Positions 9,841-19,343 of a stretch of DNA of 64,000 nt are shown here, piece after piece (position 1 is the stretch's first letter; every line of letters begins with the position of its first letter). Both the position numbers and the translations under genes were made by a program. Under the pieces are notes generated by a model that worked only from the letters and a program-made list of their open reading frames with translations, was not told the DNA's origin and did no database searches. The DNA comes from G963663495 sp963663495. Its GTDB lineage: Bacteria > Bacteroidota > Rhodothermia > Rhodothermales > Bin80. Location: assembly GCA_963663495.1 (NCBI GenBank), contig OY760427.1, positions 5,208,001-5,272,000 on the forward strand. Reading direction: 5' to 3'.

Positions 9841-10599
9841 CTACCTATGCCCCTTTAGTGTAGCCTCAGCTGCCTCAAACATGTCTGATATGGCTTGCAG
9901 GCGGTGTTTCTTGAGGCGTTCGGCGATTAACCAAAGTGCTGCATGAACCTCATCACTAGCTTTGGTCTTGGCTGCCGGTGAGAGTGTCACACCCTCGGAA
10001 TATTCGTATTTCTCAATAGAATACGCGGTAATGTCGCCAATACTGTCCCTCATTGTACCAAAGTTTATCCGCAAGTTGATCTCCAACTGATGCATAAGCT
10101 CGTTGCGCGGTTCTTCCGTGGCCGTGGCCGGCGCGCCTGTGCCTGCAGTGCGGACATCAGTGACATCTGGCGGCAATTCCGTGGCGGGTGACGTACCGGT
10201 ACTCAACTCGCCAGCGACCTCATCTTGTGGTGGCTCCTGGACCGCGCCTGCGGATTGTCCCAGAAACGCGCCAAAGGCGGATGCTTCGGTTGGGTAGATC
10301 GGGATGATTTGGTCGAAACCACTGATCCCCATGACCTCGGAAACAAGCTGGGGAAGCGAGCACAGCCCAAACGCCATCCCCGGGTGGTTAAACCGTTTTG
10401 CAGTCAAGAGACAGACTCTAAGACCAGAGCTGCTGATGAATGTGACATCCTGCATATCAAAGATCAACCGCTTTTCGTCATCACTTACGTTCTTGTTGGT
10501 TGACAATTCAAAGTCGTAGGCGGCAACGCTATCAATGCGTCCGCATATCCTCGCGATGAGCACTCCCTGTTTGCGCTCCCAAGTAAAAGTCGGTGTCAT
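9841..10599 (-). CDS. STAS-domain regulator with long C-terminal extension
   Basis: About 252 residues. Residues 1-100 form a STAS domain of the anti-sigma-factor-antagonist type, with the expected phosphorylation-site context DVTFISSSGLR. A low-complexity linker rich in Pro, Ala and Thr follows, then about 85 residues of helical sequence (HQLEINLRINFGTMRDS onward) that I do not recognise. The frame extends to 10647, but an AGGAG sequence about 13 bases before ATG 10599 lies inside the longer version and favours the shorter start. A possible partner is the SpoIIE/RsbU-type phosphatase at 22240-23970, since such phosphatases dephosphorylate STAS antagonists. That link is inferred. Confidence 0.85.
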   Translation of the reverse strand: MTPTFTWERKQGVLIARICGRIDSVAAYDFELSTNKNVSDDEKRLIFDMQDVTFISSSGLRVCLLTAKRFNHPGMAFGLCSLPQLVSEVMGISGFDQIIPIYPTEASAFGAFLGQSAGAVQEPPQDEVAGELSTGTSPATELPPDVTDVRTAGTGAPATATEEPRNELMHQLEINLRINFGTMRDSIGDITAYSIEKYEYSEGVTLSPAAKTKASDEVHAALWLIAERLKKHRLQAISDMFEAAEATLKGHR

Positions 10600-10888
10600 A
10601 TGGGTCAGTTCTCCTAAGTTTCTAATGAAAGTAAGGCCAATTAACAAAATTGGCCAAGTACCAATGGAGGCAGCGGCATCGAGTGCAGTGCATTAATGTG
10701 CACCAGAGCAGGCCGGTAAGAAAGCTCCCATTCGCTGGCACAATAACGGAGTTGCGCCAATAGGAATTACTGATTAACGTCAATTTGTGTTCGGGATGAC
10801 AGTGAATATGGTCTTCCGACGAGGAACCAAGCTTGAAAGCTAAAGACTATATGTATGATCTGGGCTCTGTGCAGCAGTACGGACCGGG

Positions 10889-10896
10889 CTAAATTG
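10889..10896. repeat. 8-bp direct repeat flanking TnpB copy A (left)
   Basis: CTAAATTG lies directly outside the left terminus of copy A. The 8 bases outside the right terminus (12352-12359) are CTATATTG, a 7/8 match. This is best read as a slightly eroded target-site duplication. Confidence 0.75.
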
Positions 10897-12351
10897 GGGA
10901 GTTATATGGCTGAGTGCCACGCGTTTTCGTAGGAGTTACTTTTGTGCTTTGGTGGTGCAGACAGGATGGCTTTCGCCAGTTTTTCATAATCGGTTCCCGC
11001 TTTTCACGAAAAGACTGCAATTATTTCAAATAACTCAACACGTGGGTACACATGCTATATACTTTCCATCTATTAGGAAGTCATGTACCATAGTGCCATG
11101 CCCGAAACGGTTAGTGCATACCGCAATATCACATACAAGCTGTTGCCCGGAAGTCGGAGTAACGCCAAGCAACTTGCTGGATTAGCGGGTGCGTGTAGGT
11201 TTGTGTGGAATGCCATCCTCGCAGAGCAGAGCGAGGCGTACAAGAAAGCGAAAGAGGCTGGAGAGAAGCCGCCCTCGGTACGCTTCTACTCGCTGGGGAA
11301 GCGGTTCACGGCGCTGCGCCGCACGGTCAAGTGGCTACCTGAATACTCCTTTGGTGTCGTTAGATACACATTGTAGTTAGATACATGTTGAAATATCAGG
11401 CGGATGCATGGAAGGCATTCTTCAAGGAGGGTAAGAGAAGACCGAGATTCCATTCCAGACGTGGTAGTACGCCTTCGTTCACGATCCCGGATAACGTAAG
11501 GGTTCGGGATGGCAAGCTGTATATCCCGAAAGTGGGATATTTGGCGCTCCGCAGGCGGGGAGGCAACCCGTACCCTGATGGTATACCCGTCAAAGCCACT
11601 GTAAAGAAGAACGCCGGCAAAGGGTATGCTGTCTCTGCTACAAGATTGAGGCACCTGTAATAGAGGATACCGGCGGCGCTGTAGGCAATGACCGTATTTG
11701 CAGGCAGGTTGCTATGGTCTCCACAGAGGGCGATACAAGCATTATCAGACAACCGGATACGAAGCGTCTTGATGCCAAGTTGAAGCGGCATCAGCGAAGA
11801 CTGGCGAGACAGAAGAAAGGCTCCAACCGTCGTAACAGGCGGAAGCATAGAAGCGCAAGCGTGCTAACGTCCTCAAGAATGCGAACCACCAGGTAAGTCG
11901 CAGTATTGCCAATTGCTCCTCAACGGTGATACTGGAGGACCTAAAGATCAAAGCGACGTTCAGCTAAGGGGACGAGGGAGAGCTTTGGCACAAACGTCAA
12001 ACAGAAGTCTGGCCTCAACCGTGGGATACTGCGAACAGGTTGGGGCCAGCTGGATCAGATGCTGAGCTATAAGTGCCGCAAGGTGATAAAGGTTACCGCT
12101 GCCTATAGCAGTCAGCGGTGTTCTGTGTGTGGGCACACAGAAGCGAGTAACCGTAAGATGCAGAGCAAATTCACGTGTATGTCCTGTGGACATGCGGATC
12201 ATGCAGACCTGAATGCGGCTGCAAACATACTGGCCTCCGGGATTGGGGCTGCTGCACGGCGAGGGGCGTTCGGGTTACCGACCCCTATGACCCGTGAAAT
12301 TGATACTAGTGCCTCACTGTGTACAGTTGGTCACTCACGTATATAAGTCCC
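10897..12351 (+). mobile_element. TnpB element copy A (decayed)
   Basis: A 1455-bp element in forward orientation. It begins with GGGAGTTATATGGCTGAGT and ends with the related inverted sequence CACTCACGTATATAAGTCCC. It has a roughly 200-bp leader, a broken tnpB, and almost no sequence after the tnpB stop codon. Near-identical 8-bp repeats flank it. IS200/IS605 elements normally lack inverted terminal repeats and make no target duplication, so the transposition route must have been different. No tnpA gene lies within it. Confidence 0.88.
11098..12346 (+). pseudogene. tnpB: Broken tnpB (RNA-guided nuclease family)
   Basis: It corresponds to the intact 416-residue TnpB of copy C but is broken in several frames. 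A 17-bp duplication near 11370-11395 shifts the frame and brings a stop. Further small indels follow near 11635-11650 and 11690, and short deletions remove part of the basic central region near 11845-11865 and about 11950. The C-terminal zinc ribbon (CSVCGH, then CMSCGH) and the last RuvC aspartate (HADLNAAANI) are still readable in one frame at 12059-12346. It is not expected to give an active protein. Confidence 0.9.
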
Positions 12352-12352
12352 C

Positions 12353-13475
12353 TATATTGTCCATTGTAAGTGGCACAGTCTTACCGTTAGACTCTAAGAG
12401 CGATTCATTCGGTCATGAGAGCATGCGAGCGCTGGGGCATGCCAAATATTCTTCGGAAGGTTCGCGGCGGGCAGCTTATCAAATAATAAAATTCACTTGA
12501 GATTGGCGAAACGACTGCACTCATTACAGGCGAAGTACCGCTATGCACACGTCTGAACGCATCGGGACAGCCTCCTCTTTAGGTGCGGCGAAATCGGTTC
12601 CGATAGCACCAGTTGTGGATGAGCACGAATATGCGCACACATCTACCATTCAGCAGGCGGCATCGCAACCGATTGAGCTAGGCACGCGCTAACAGCGCGG
12701 TATGGTGCGGTCGCGCGCCCGGCATTCCCGTCTTCGCACTGCGCCGCTCCGGCGCTCTTGAACCGCCTGCTGCTGGTGAGTTTTTCTCAAAGGCATAGGC
12801 TTGCTTGGCCTAGACGCAGTAGCCCTGGAGCTTCGTGCCTCCATATTCCCTCAGCATGTGAGCATGCCCGTCCCCACGATCGTAGCGCTTAATCTCCACA
12901 ACAAGAATCTACAGAATCAATGGGATCAACGGTTACGAACATGTATCCCCTGTATCTTCTTGCACTTGGCCCTGCTCCTGATTTATGCCTGAACTCTGCA
13001 AGCATATCCCATCCCCACCAGTGGCAAGTGAGCCATCAATCAATATCTCTTCCATGAGCCTCTTGCAAAACCCCGTAGATATCAACTATGGCGGCAGAAT
13101 ATTGATTGTTGGGGCCGGGATTATGCGGAAGAATTGGCATGTGCTGCCAATGCATACAATCGTTTAGGCGGTCCGTGAGCGATGGAAACTTACAAGAGTG
13201 GATTTGTGCCAGAATCCATGGTTTGAGTGCACGCCTTTGCCTGGCTCCTGCTCCGGACAAAACCGGCATAGCGCGATCTACGTCTGAATTCCTGTCTTTT
13301 AAGACTGACCTCGTACAGCGCCAATGAGATAGTCTGCTGTCCAGCTACCAACCTTGACGACACAACCGTTGACTAGAGCACCGACTTGCTACCACCAGTC
13401 TCGCGTGAAAAGGTAGTATGCGATAGGGTGAAAGAATTGACGGCAAACTCGGTTCTGATCGCCATGTCTCTATTC
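12353..13475. other. Accessory-island spacer without a clear gene
   Basis: There is no recognisable protein family in this stretch of about 1.1 kb. A 49-codon frame runs from ATG 12543 to 12692 (begins MHTSERIGTA); it lacks a strong ribosome-binding site and may be chance. The region contains the structured segment at 12651-12772 and otherwise only short open frames. It separates the decayed TnpB element from the ATPase/nuclease operon, so it probably includes that operon's promoter. Confidence 0.4.
12651..12772. ncRNA. Possible structured RNA or nested hairpin element
   Basis: An exact 10-bp inverted repeat (CAGCAGGCGG at 12651-12660 and CCGCCTGCTG at 12763-12772) encloses two smaller perfect hairpins. 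These are CGCGCT-aac-AGCGCG at 12685-12699 and GCGCCG-ctc-CGGCGC at 12741-12755. A T-rich stretch (GAGTTTTTCTC) follows at about 12779. The nested arrangement could be a small RNA, or a recombination or REP-like element. It lacks the conserved core sequences of an integron attC site. Only the pairing is observed; expression is not known. Confidence 0.3.
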
Positions 13476-13511
13476 ATTACGATATTGAGTATATTTACTC
13501 AATATCGTAAT
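13476..13511. promoter_or_regulatory. Perfect palindrome, candidate operator
   Basis: Two 16-base arms (ATTACGATATTGAGTA at 13476-13491 and its exact reverse complement at 13496-13511) are separated by 4 bases. The palindrome ends 8 bases before the ATG of the AAA/DUF4143 gene. It is AT-rich and has no T-tract, so it is less likely to be a terminator. The position fits an operator or a hairpin controlling translation of the two-gene operon. No regulator gene is adjacent, so autoregulation by one of the products is possible but inferred. Confidence 0.55.
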
Positions 13512-13519
13512 TTACACCC

Positions 13520-14806
13520 ATGGAGACTTACCAACGAGCTCACCTGAAGACCCTACTGGCTCGCTTGGAGGAGGAGCCCCAGTGGCTCCTCCTTGTCACT
13601 GGTCCACGGCAGACTGGCAAGACTACACTGGTCAGGCAGGTTCTCAAGCGAACTCATCGCCGCTCGGCCTATTTGGCAGTGGATGAACCTGACTCATCCG
13701 CAGCGCCAATAGTACATCCCTTTTGGCCGGATGCTACTAATCCGGCCTTGCTATCGGTGGATACCACGCTTCCGCCTTTCAACAGACGAGACGATCGCTG
13801 GCTCGTTCACCAATGGGAAAAGGCTCGTTTTGAATCTCGGCAATCAGAAAACGGATTTATTCTTGTGCTTGACGAGATTCAAAAAATCCCGAACTGGTCA
13901 GATGTGGTAAAAGGACTCTGGGATGCGGACCGAGGCAAGAATGTACCCCTGCATGTCGTACTGCTTGGCTCCGCCCCGCTTCTCATACTTCGCGGTATAA
14001 GCGAAAGTCTGGCGGGGCGCTACGAGGTAATCGAAATGCAGCACTGGTCTTTTTCCGAGATGGCCGCGGCGTTCGACTTCAATCTTGATCAGTACCTCTA
14101 CTTCGGTGGCTACCCGGGTCCTGCATCCATTATTCGGGATGAGGCCAGATGGCGCAGTTATATGCGCCGATCCATTATTGACCCTAACATTGAGCATGAT
14201 GTGCTCGCACACCAGCGCGTGGATAAGCCAATGCTGCTGAAGCAGCTCTTTCAGCTTGCATCCGCCCACTCTGGCCATATTCTGTCGTACAGCAAGATGC
14301 TTGGACTGCTTCACGGGGCGGGCAACACGACGACCCTCACCCGCTATCTTGACCTACTTGAGAGTGCCGGGCTGATCACCGGCCTATCAAAGTATGCCGG
14401 TCGCCCTCATCGACGCAGGGCGTCAAGCCCCAAGCTCAATGTGCTCAACACTGCGCTAATGTCGGTTCACTCCGATTATACGTTCGAGCAGGCACGGGCG
14501 GATCGGACATTCTGGGGGCATCTCGTTGAAAGCGCTGTGGGTGCGCATTGCGCAAATTCGGGCGGCAAAGACTTCCGGCTCTATTATTGGCGGCACAGAG
14601 GGCTTGAAGTTGATTTTATGGTGGAGCATGGCAGGAAGCTTGTCGCTTTCGAGGTCAAGAGCGGGCGGCGGCGAGGCGGCTCGCGTGGATTTGAAGCGTT
14701 GAGTCAGCACTTTCCGCTTAAAGCGTCCCATATCATTGGTACAGGCGGAGTCCCTCTCGCAGAGTTCCTGCTGAAATCTGCCCGGGAGTGGTTCGAGGCA
14801 TCATGA
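13520..14806 (+). CDS. AAA ATPase with DUF4143 (PD-(D/E)xK-like) C-terminus
   Basis: A 428-residue protein of the AAA_14/DUF4143 family. Walker A is GPRQTGKT at 28-35 and Walker B FILVLDEI at 113-120. The C-terminal DUF4143 domain holds a nuclease-like core D365-E378-K380 (contexts LEVDFMV and AFEVKSG), and a winged-helix-like segment lies between. The family is common in bacteria and archaea and its function is poorly defined; many members sit in mobile or defence regions. A perfect palindrome precedes the ATG, and the stop codon overlaps the next start (ATGA), so the large NTPase downstream is translationally coupled. A joint role with that protein is inferred. Confidence 0.9.
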   Translation: METYQRAHLKTLLARLEEEPQWLLLVTGPRQTGKTTLVRQVLKRTHRRSAYLAVDEPDSSAAPIVHPFWPDATNPALLSVDTTLPPFNRRDDRWLVHQWEKARFESRQSENGFILVLDEIQKIPNWSDVVKGLWDADRGKNVPLHVVLLGSAPLLILRGISESLAGRYEVIEMQHWSFSEMAAAFDFNLDQYLYFGGYPGPASIIRDEARWRSYMRRSIIDPNIEHDVLAHQRVDKPMLLKQLFQLASAHSGHILSYSKMLGLLHGAGNTTTLTRYLDLLESAGLITGLSKYAGRPHRRRASSPKLNVLNTALMSVHSDYTFEQARADRTFWGHLVESAVGAHCANSGGKDFRLYYWRHRGLEVDFMVEHGRKLVAFEVKSGRRRGGSRGFEALSQHFPLKASHIIGTGGVPLAEFLLKSAREWFEAS

Positions 14807-17800
14807 AGCATTTCATAGCACGGACATGCACGGTGGTGAAAGAGCGTAGCAGAGATGACTGGCAGGCTACGGAGTCGAATGTCCGTCATCAGGCTATATC
14901 ACGCCCGCTCGAATTTTTTCGGACCGAGAATGCTTACGTGCTTTTGGGATCTCCGGGATCTGGAAAGACCACAGCATTTGAACTTGAGGCAAAGAGTAAG
15001 GGAGCTCGGCTGGTCAGCGCCCGGGACTTTGTGACATTTAGGCTTAAATCCGAGTGGAGCAATAGCACCGTCTTCATAGACGGGCTTGACGAGATGAGAG
15101 CCGGGGCGCACGATGGGCGCACGCCCTTGGACAATATCCGGGCCAAACTCCAAGAATTGGGGAAACCCCGGTTTCGGCTCTCCTGCAGGGAGGCAGATTG
15201 GTTCGGTGCGAACGACCGGAAGAGTCTACAGGCCGTAGCCCCCGCCGGGGAGCTAATAATACTGCGGCTGGATCCGCTGTCTGATCAGGGAATTGCCAAA
15301 ATGCTGCGGTACATTTGCGGCCAGAAAGACCCCGCAATATTCGAGCATGAGGCTCGACAACACGGAGTTTGGAGCCTGCTCCGCAACCCTCTCAACCTGG
15401 AGATGCTTATTGATGCGGTGCACGGGGGGCATTGGCCACGGACGAAAGCGGAAATTTTCCGCTTGGCCTGCCAAAAGCTGATCTCCGAGAAAAACGATGA
15501 ACATCAGATAGCACAGCGCTGCACTGCAAACGTACAAGAATTGCTTGATGCCGCTGGTAACATCTTCGCGGTCCTCCTTTTGTCGGGAAAGACCGGCATC
15601 ACCTTACGTGGAACAGAGTCCGATCAGGATCATCCACGATTGGAGCATATGTCCCTACCGGGCAAACAACGGTGTTCCCGGGTGGTGAGCACCAATCTAT
15701 TCGCATCGACTGATGAGGGGCGCCTGGTTCCCGCCCACCGACAGTTGGCCGAGTTTCTGGCAGCACGGCGTTTCGCCCGCCTGATGGATGAGGGTCTTTC
15801 GTATCAACGGGTACTTTCCCTCCTGACGGGGCTTGATGGCGGCATCGTATCGGAATTCCGCGGCCTCGCGGCCTGGCTGGCCACGCAAAGCCGCAGAGCT
15901 CGTCGTGCAATTGTTGAACGCGACCCGATAGGTGTGGTCCTGTATGGTGAAATTCGGAGATTCAGCATCAACGAGAAGGAGTTAGTATTCCACTACCTTG
16001 AAAGGGATTTAGGCCTGCATCCCGGGTTACTCCGAGATTCAAGCTTTGACGCAAGACCGGGAGATCTGGTTACTCCGTACCTCGAAAAGCAATTTCGACG
16101 TGCGCTGACCACCCCACCCGCGGATGACGCCGCAGCCGCAATTGCGGATGTAGTTTTACGTGCGTTAAGTGCCAGCGATGTTCCCAGCGGATTCAATGAT
16201 GAGTTGTTTAGAATCGTAATGGATTCAGGGTGGCCACCAACGCATCGCTACCTTGCCCTCAAGCTGTGCATCCAGCAGAGAGAGCAAGTCAAGACCATGA
16301 CTGCTCGGTTGCTAGATACCCTTAGCCATGTGTACCATACTGAGCATAACCTGGTAATCCGAGACGAGATTTCAGGACGACTGTTGTCTGAGCTTTACGG
16401 CTCCGAGATGTCGGTTGCTGAGGCCGCACAATATCTCCGACGCCCGCGTTCGCAGCACGTATACGACTCGTACACTAACTTCTGGCAGAAGGTCGCCATA
16501 GAGCGGTCCAGGCCCGATCAGCTCCTTGAACTGCTGAGCATCTTGTGGAAACGTGTCGAAGAAGCATCAGACTTGTGGGACCCGGGACCTGATGGCGCGG
16601 ACTTTATTGATGGCTTGCCCGGCGGCTGCCTAGAATCTCTTATAAAACACTCACCTTCAGAGGTAACACCGCCGCTACTCTACAAATGGCTTGGCACGGC
16701 CTGTTCAAACCTGCTCGAGGGATTGGACACGGATTATATTGCCGATTGGCTGTCTGCACAAGGCAGCTTACGGCAAGAGCTCGTGGACCTTGCCGGTTGT
16801 GACGAGGACCGCAACCGGGCGCGCAATGTTGCCCTGGTTGCACTTCAGGCGGGACACATTATTGACCGGCTTCCGAAAGACCTGCAGCTTTACAACGTTT
16901 CTAAACCGGGGTGCATAGGTCCGGCTGCGATTTACCATGGCAGCAGCAACAAACGTCACCACCGGGACCCCCAGTTCGGATCCTGGCTGCGCGACATTCA
17001 GGACTGTATGCGTTCCCACCTTGATCTCGTGCAACCAAACCAAGCGCCGCCGGAGCTCATTCATAATCTGGCCCTTGCGTACCTGGGGTATTATCCCGCG
17101 CTGCGCGCCCCCACAGGAAAGGGTCGTCTATCCCGCATGCTAGGACATCAAAAGGATCTAGTGGACGCCGCCGTATCGGCATTACAGTTGGCTATTACTC
17201 GGCCCGACCTGCCCACGCCGTCCGAGCTGGAAGAACACGCGGCCGAGGGGCGGTTACATATGCTCGCCTATCCGGTATTAGCAGGACTGAGGGAACGGGC
17301 TGGTACAGGCCATCCAGTGTCATTATCGCCTGATGATCGGCAAGCCCGCATTGCGCTAACCATATGGTACACAACTGACGAGCCGGACTGTGAATACCCT
17401 TTGGGCGGGGTTCCAGCGTGGCTGACCGCACTCATCAAGACTCGACCGGACCTGGTTGCGGATGTGCTAGTCTCAGTCAGCAGCACCTTTATGCGTTCTG
17501 GTCGGAATCCGAGATACGGATTCAACGGCCTAATCCACCCAAGCGAGAACGACCAACTGGCACGACTTGCCACGTTACGGCTGCTGGAAGTGTTTCCCGT
17601 CCGCTGCCATTCTCGCCTCCTTCCAGATCTGCGGGATCTTCTGTCTGCCGCGATTTGCCACTGTGATGGCTCACAGTTGATAGATCTTATTGGCGTCAAA
17701 CTCGGTTACAAGAGCATGCACAAGGGGCAGCGGGCGTATTGGCTAACCGTAGGCCACATTCTCGCGCCGCAAGAATATTCTGACTTCTTGGAGTCTTTCG

Positions 17801-18765
17801 CAGTAAAGAACGAAATGCGGGTGGGGCACTGTGCTGCGATGCTGGCTGAGCTCAACCGTCTTCCACGTTTGGTAGAAGAAACGTGGACTGTTCCGGTACT
17901 TGCTCCCCTGATTCGACTGCTTGGGGCATTTTACAACCCAAGGCCTGAACCGCTTCCCGGGGTAGCGTATACGGTGACCGATGAGATGGAGATTGCCAGC
18001 TTCGTGAGCCGACTCATCAACCGCCTTGCAACCTTGCCCTCTGAAATAGCGACGAAAACTCTAACCGAACTGCGCGCCAGTGAATCACTCGTACACTGGT
18101 CTTATAATCTTTCCGCAGCGGCCTACCGACAACGCTCGTCGCGCCGTGAGGCAAGTTTCCAGCACCCAAAGATGGAGCAGGCCGTTGAAGTTCTGGCGAA
18201 CCAGAGACCCGCCAACGCTGCCGATCTCGCGGCAATCACTACCGACGCCCTTGAGCGGATCTCGAAACGCATCCGTTCCAGCCCGACATCGGATTGGCGA
18301 CAGTACTGGAACGTTGACAAACACAACAGACCTGAAAAGCCCAAGCCGGAAAACGGCTGCCGAGACGCGTTGCTATCCGATTTGCAGTACGAGCTGAAAC
18401 CAATGGGTATAGAAGCTTCCAAAGAGGGTAGTTACGTAAACGACAAGCGCTCAGATATCCGCGTTGCATATGAGGGGGGCTTCAACGTACCCGTCGAGAT
18501 CAAGCGAAGCTGCCATCGCGAGTGGCTTAATAGCATCAAGACCCAGCTCATCAAGAAATACGCATGCGATCCCAATACAAACGGATACGGGATCTATCTC
18601 GTTTTCTGGTTTGGAGCGTCCGACGGCTGTCGGCCAGCCCCGGCGTTAGGGCATACGCCAAAATCACCCGACGAACTCCGACAAGCGTTGTTGGACTTCC
18701 TCTCTGATTCGGAGCGGCGCAAAATTGAGGTTTGCATAATCGATGTCTCAAAGCCAGCGGATTGA
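14803..18765 (+). CDS. STAND/NACHT-like NTPase with C-terminal PD-(D/E)xK nuclease domain
   Basis: A 1320-residue protein. The N-terminal P-loop domain has Walker A GSPGSGKTT at 49-57, Walker B VFIDGLDEMR at 90-99 (the DGLDE form typical of NACHT/STAND ATPases), and a sensor-like RFRLSCRE at 123-130. Residues about 300-1150 look like a long helical-repeat region. The last 135 residues form a restriction-endonuclease-like domain with D1218, E1232, K1234 (KRSDIRV, VPVEIKR) and Q1248. STAND NTPases with nuclease domains are known antiphage effectors (for example Avs proteins), but those described place the nuclease at the N-terminus. The start overlaps the preceding stop. The frame opens at 14788, but the ATG at 14803 is favoured by the overlap. 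The C-terminus ends naturally, 30 bases before an IS remnant. Confidence 0.85.
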   Translation: MKHFIARTCTVVKERSRDDWQATESNVRHQAISRPLEFFRTENAYVLLGSPGSGKTTAFELEAKSKGARLVSARDFVTFRLKSEWSNSTVFIDGLDEMRAGAHDGRTPLDNIRAKLQELGKPRFRLSCREADWFGANDRKSLQAVAPAGELIILRLDPLSDQGIAKMLRYICGQKDPAIFEHEARQHGVWSLLRNPLNLEMLIDAVHGGHWPRTKAEIFRLACQKLISEKNDEHQIAQRCTANVQELLDAAGNIFAVLLLSGKTGITLRGTESDQDHPRLEHMSLPGKQRCSRVVSTNLFASTDEGRLVPAHRQLAEFLAARRFARLMDEGLSYQRVLSLLTGLDGGIVSEFRGLAAWLATQSRRARRAIVERDPIGVVLYGEIRRFSINEKELVFHYLERDLGLHPGLLRDSSFDARPGDLVTPYLEKQFRRALTTPPADDAAAAIADVVLRALSASDVPSGFNDELFRIVMDSGWPPTHRYLALKLCIQQREQVKTMTARLLDTLSHVYHTEHNLVIRDEISGRLLSELYGSEMSVAEAAQYLRRPRSQHVYDSYTNFWQKVAIERSRPDQLLELLSILWKRVEEASDLWDPGPDGADFIDGLPGGCLESLIKHSPSEVTPPLLYKWLGTACSNLLEGLDTDYIADWLSAQGSLRQELVDLAGCDEDRNRARNVALVALQAGHIIDRLPKDLQLYNVSKPGCIGPAAIYHGSSNKRHHRDPQFGSWLRDIQDCMRSHLDLVQPNQAPPELIHNLALAYLGYYPALRAPTGKGRLSRMLGHQKDLVDAAVSALQLAITRPDLPTPSELEEHAAEGRLHMLAYPVLAGLRERAGTGHPVSLSPDDRQARIALTIWYTTDEPDCEYPLGGVPAWLTALIKTRPDLVADVLVSVSSTFMRSGRNPRYGFNGLIHPSENDQLARLATLRLLEVFPVRCHSRLLPDLRDLLSAAICHCDGSQLIDLIGVKLGYKSMHKGQRAYWLTVGHILAPQEYSDFLESFAVKNEMRVGHCAAMLAELNRLPRLVEETWTVPVLAPLIRLLGAFYNPRPEPLPGVAYTVTDEMEIASFVSRLINRLATLPSEIATKTLTELRASESLVHWSYNLSAAAYRQRSSRREASFQHPKMEQAVEVLANQRPANAADLAAITTDALERISKRIRSSPTSDWRQYWNVDKHNRPEKPKPENGCRDALLSDLQYELKPMGIEASKEGSYVNDKRSDIRVAYEGGFNVPVEIKRSCHREWLNSIKTQLIKKYACDPNTNGYGIYLVFWFGASDGCRPAPALGHTPKSPDELRQALLDFLSDSERRKIEVCIIDVSKPAD

Positions 18766-18795
18766 GGGTCAGATAGAGGCACCCGTCATGCGCCT

Positions 18796-19343
18796 TATCA
18801 TCACGGTACTGGCTTATCATGCTGCCCATCTGGTTCGCACCAGACTCAAGGAACACAGGATTCATGATAGTTGGGCGACGATCCGAGACAAGTTGAACAG
18901 GATTGGTCGGATTACGACCAAGATGGTTAAGAACCCATATCGGTACCTGATCACGGAGGTGGATCAGGATCTGCCTCCGAGTATGGTACAGTTCTTTGCG
19001 GTACTGGGATACGTGTATGATCCCGATGCGACCCGCACCGTGACCGAGCATGTGGAGGAAGCGAGTGCACCGGTGAGCCAGAAACCTCCAGACTCATGAC
19101 GTATGGTCCCTTCACAACGGTTGAGATAGCGTACTCCAGATGGAGCCACCAGAGCTACGTCCGATGGAAACGATCCGGGATAGATCGCGGCAAAACACCA
19201 GGCAAAAAGGGACTCAAACCACCCTAAACCAACTCCAACCGATCCGGTAAATCTCACCATCCATTGCTCCTGAAAAAAACGGTCCAAATATGGCCACGGG
19301 AGAATTCCGTAGGTTAGTAGCACTACGAAATGGCGAAGTTCGG
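18796..19343 (+). pseudogene. 3' remnant of an IS1634-type element
   Basis: This stretch is nearly identical to 57280-57828, the last 98 codons or so and downstream end of the IS1634-family transposase at 55708-57575. The remnant frame encodes a peptide with ITVLAYHAAHLVRTRL and ends PVSQKPPDS at 19099. Similarity continues through the non-coding tail to about 19343 (CACTACGAAATGGCGAAGTT) and then stops, which marks the right boundary of that IS. Everything 5' of the transposase C-terminus has been lost. It forms the right border of the ATPase/nuclease island. Confidence 0.88.

Noticed and set aside
12651..12772. Integron attC site
   Set aside because: The nested stems are suggestive, but the conserved outer core sequences (GTTRRRY/RYYYAAC) are not at the right places and no integrase or cassette array is seen.
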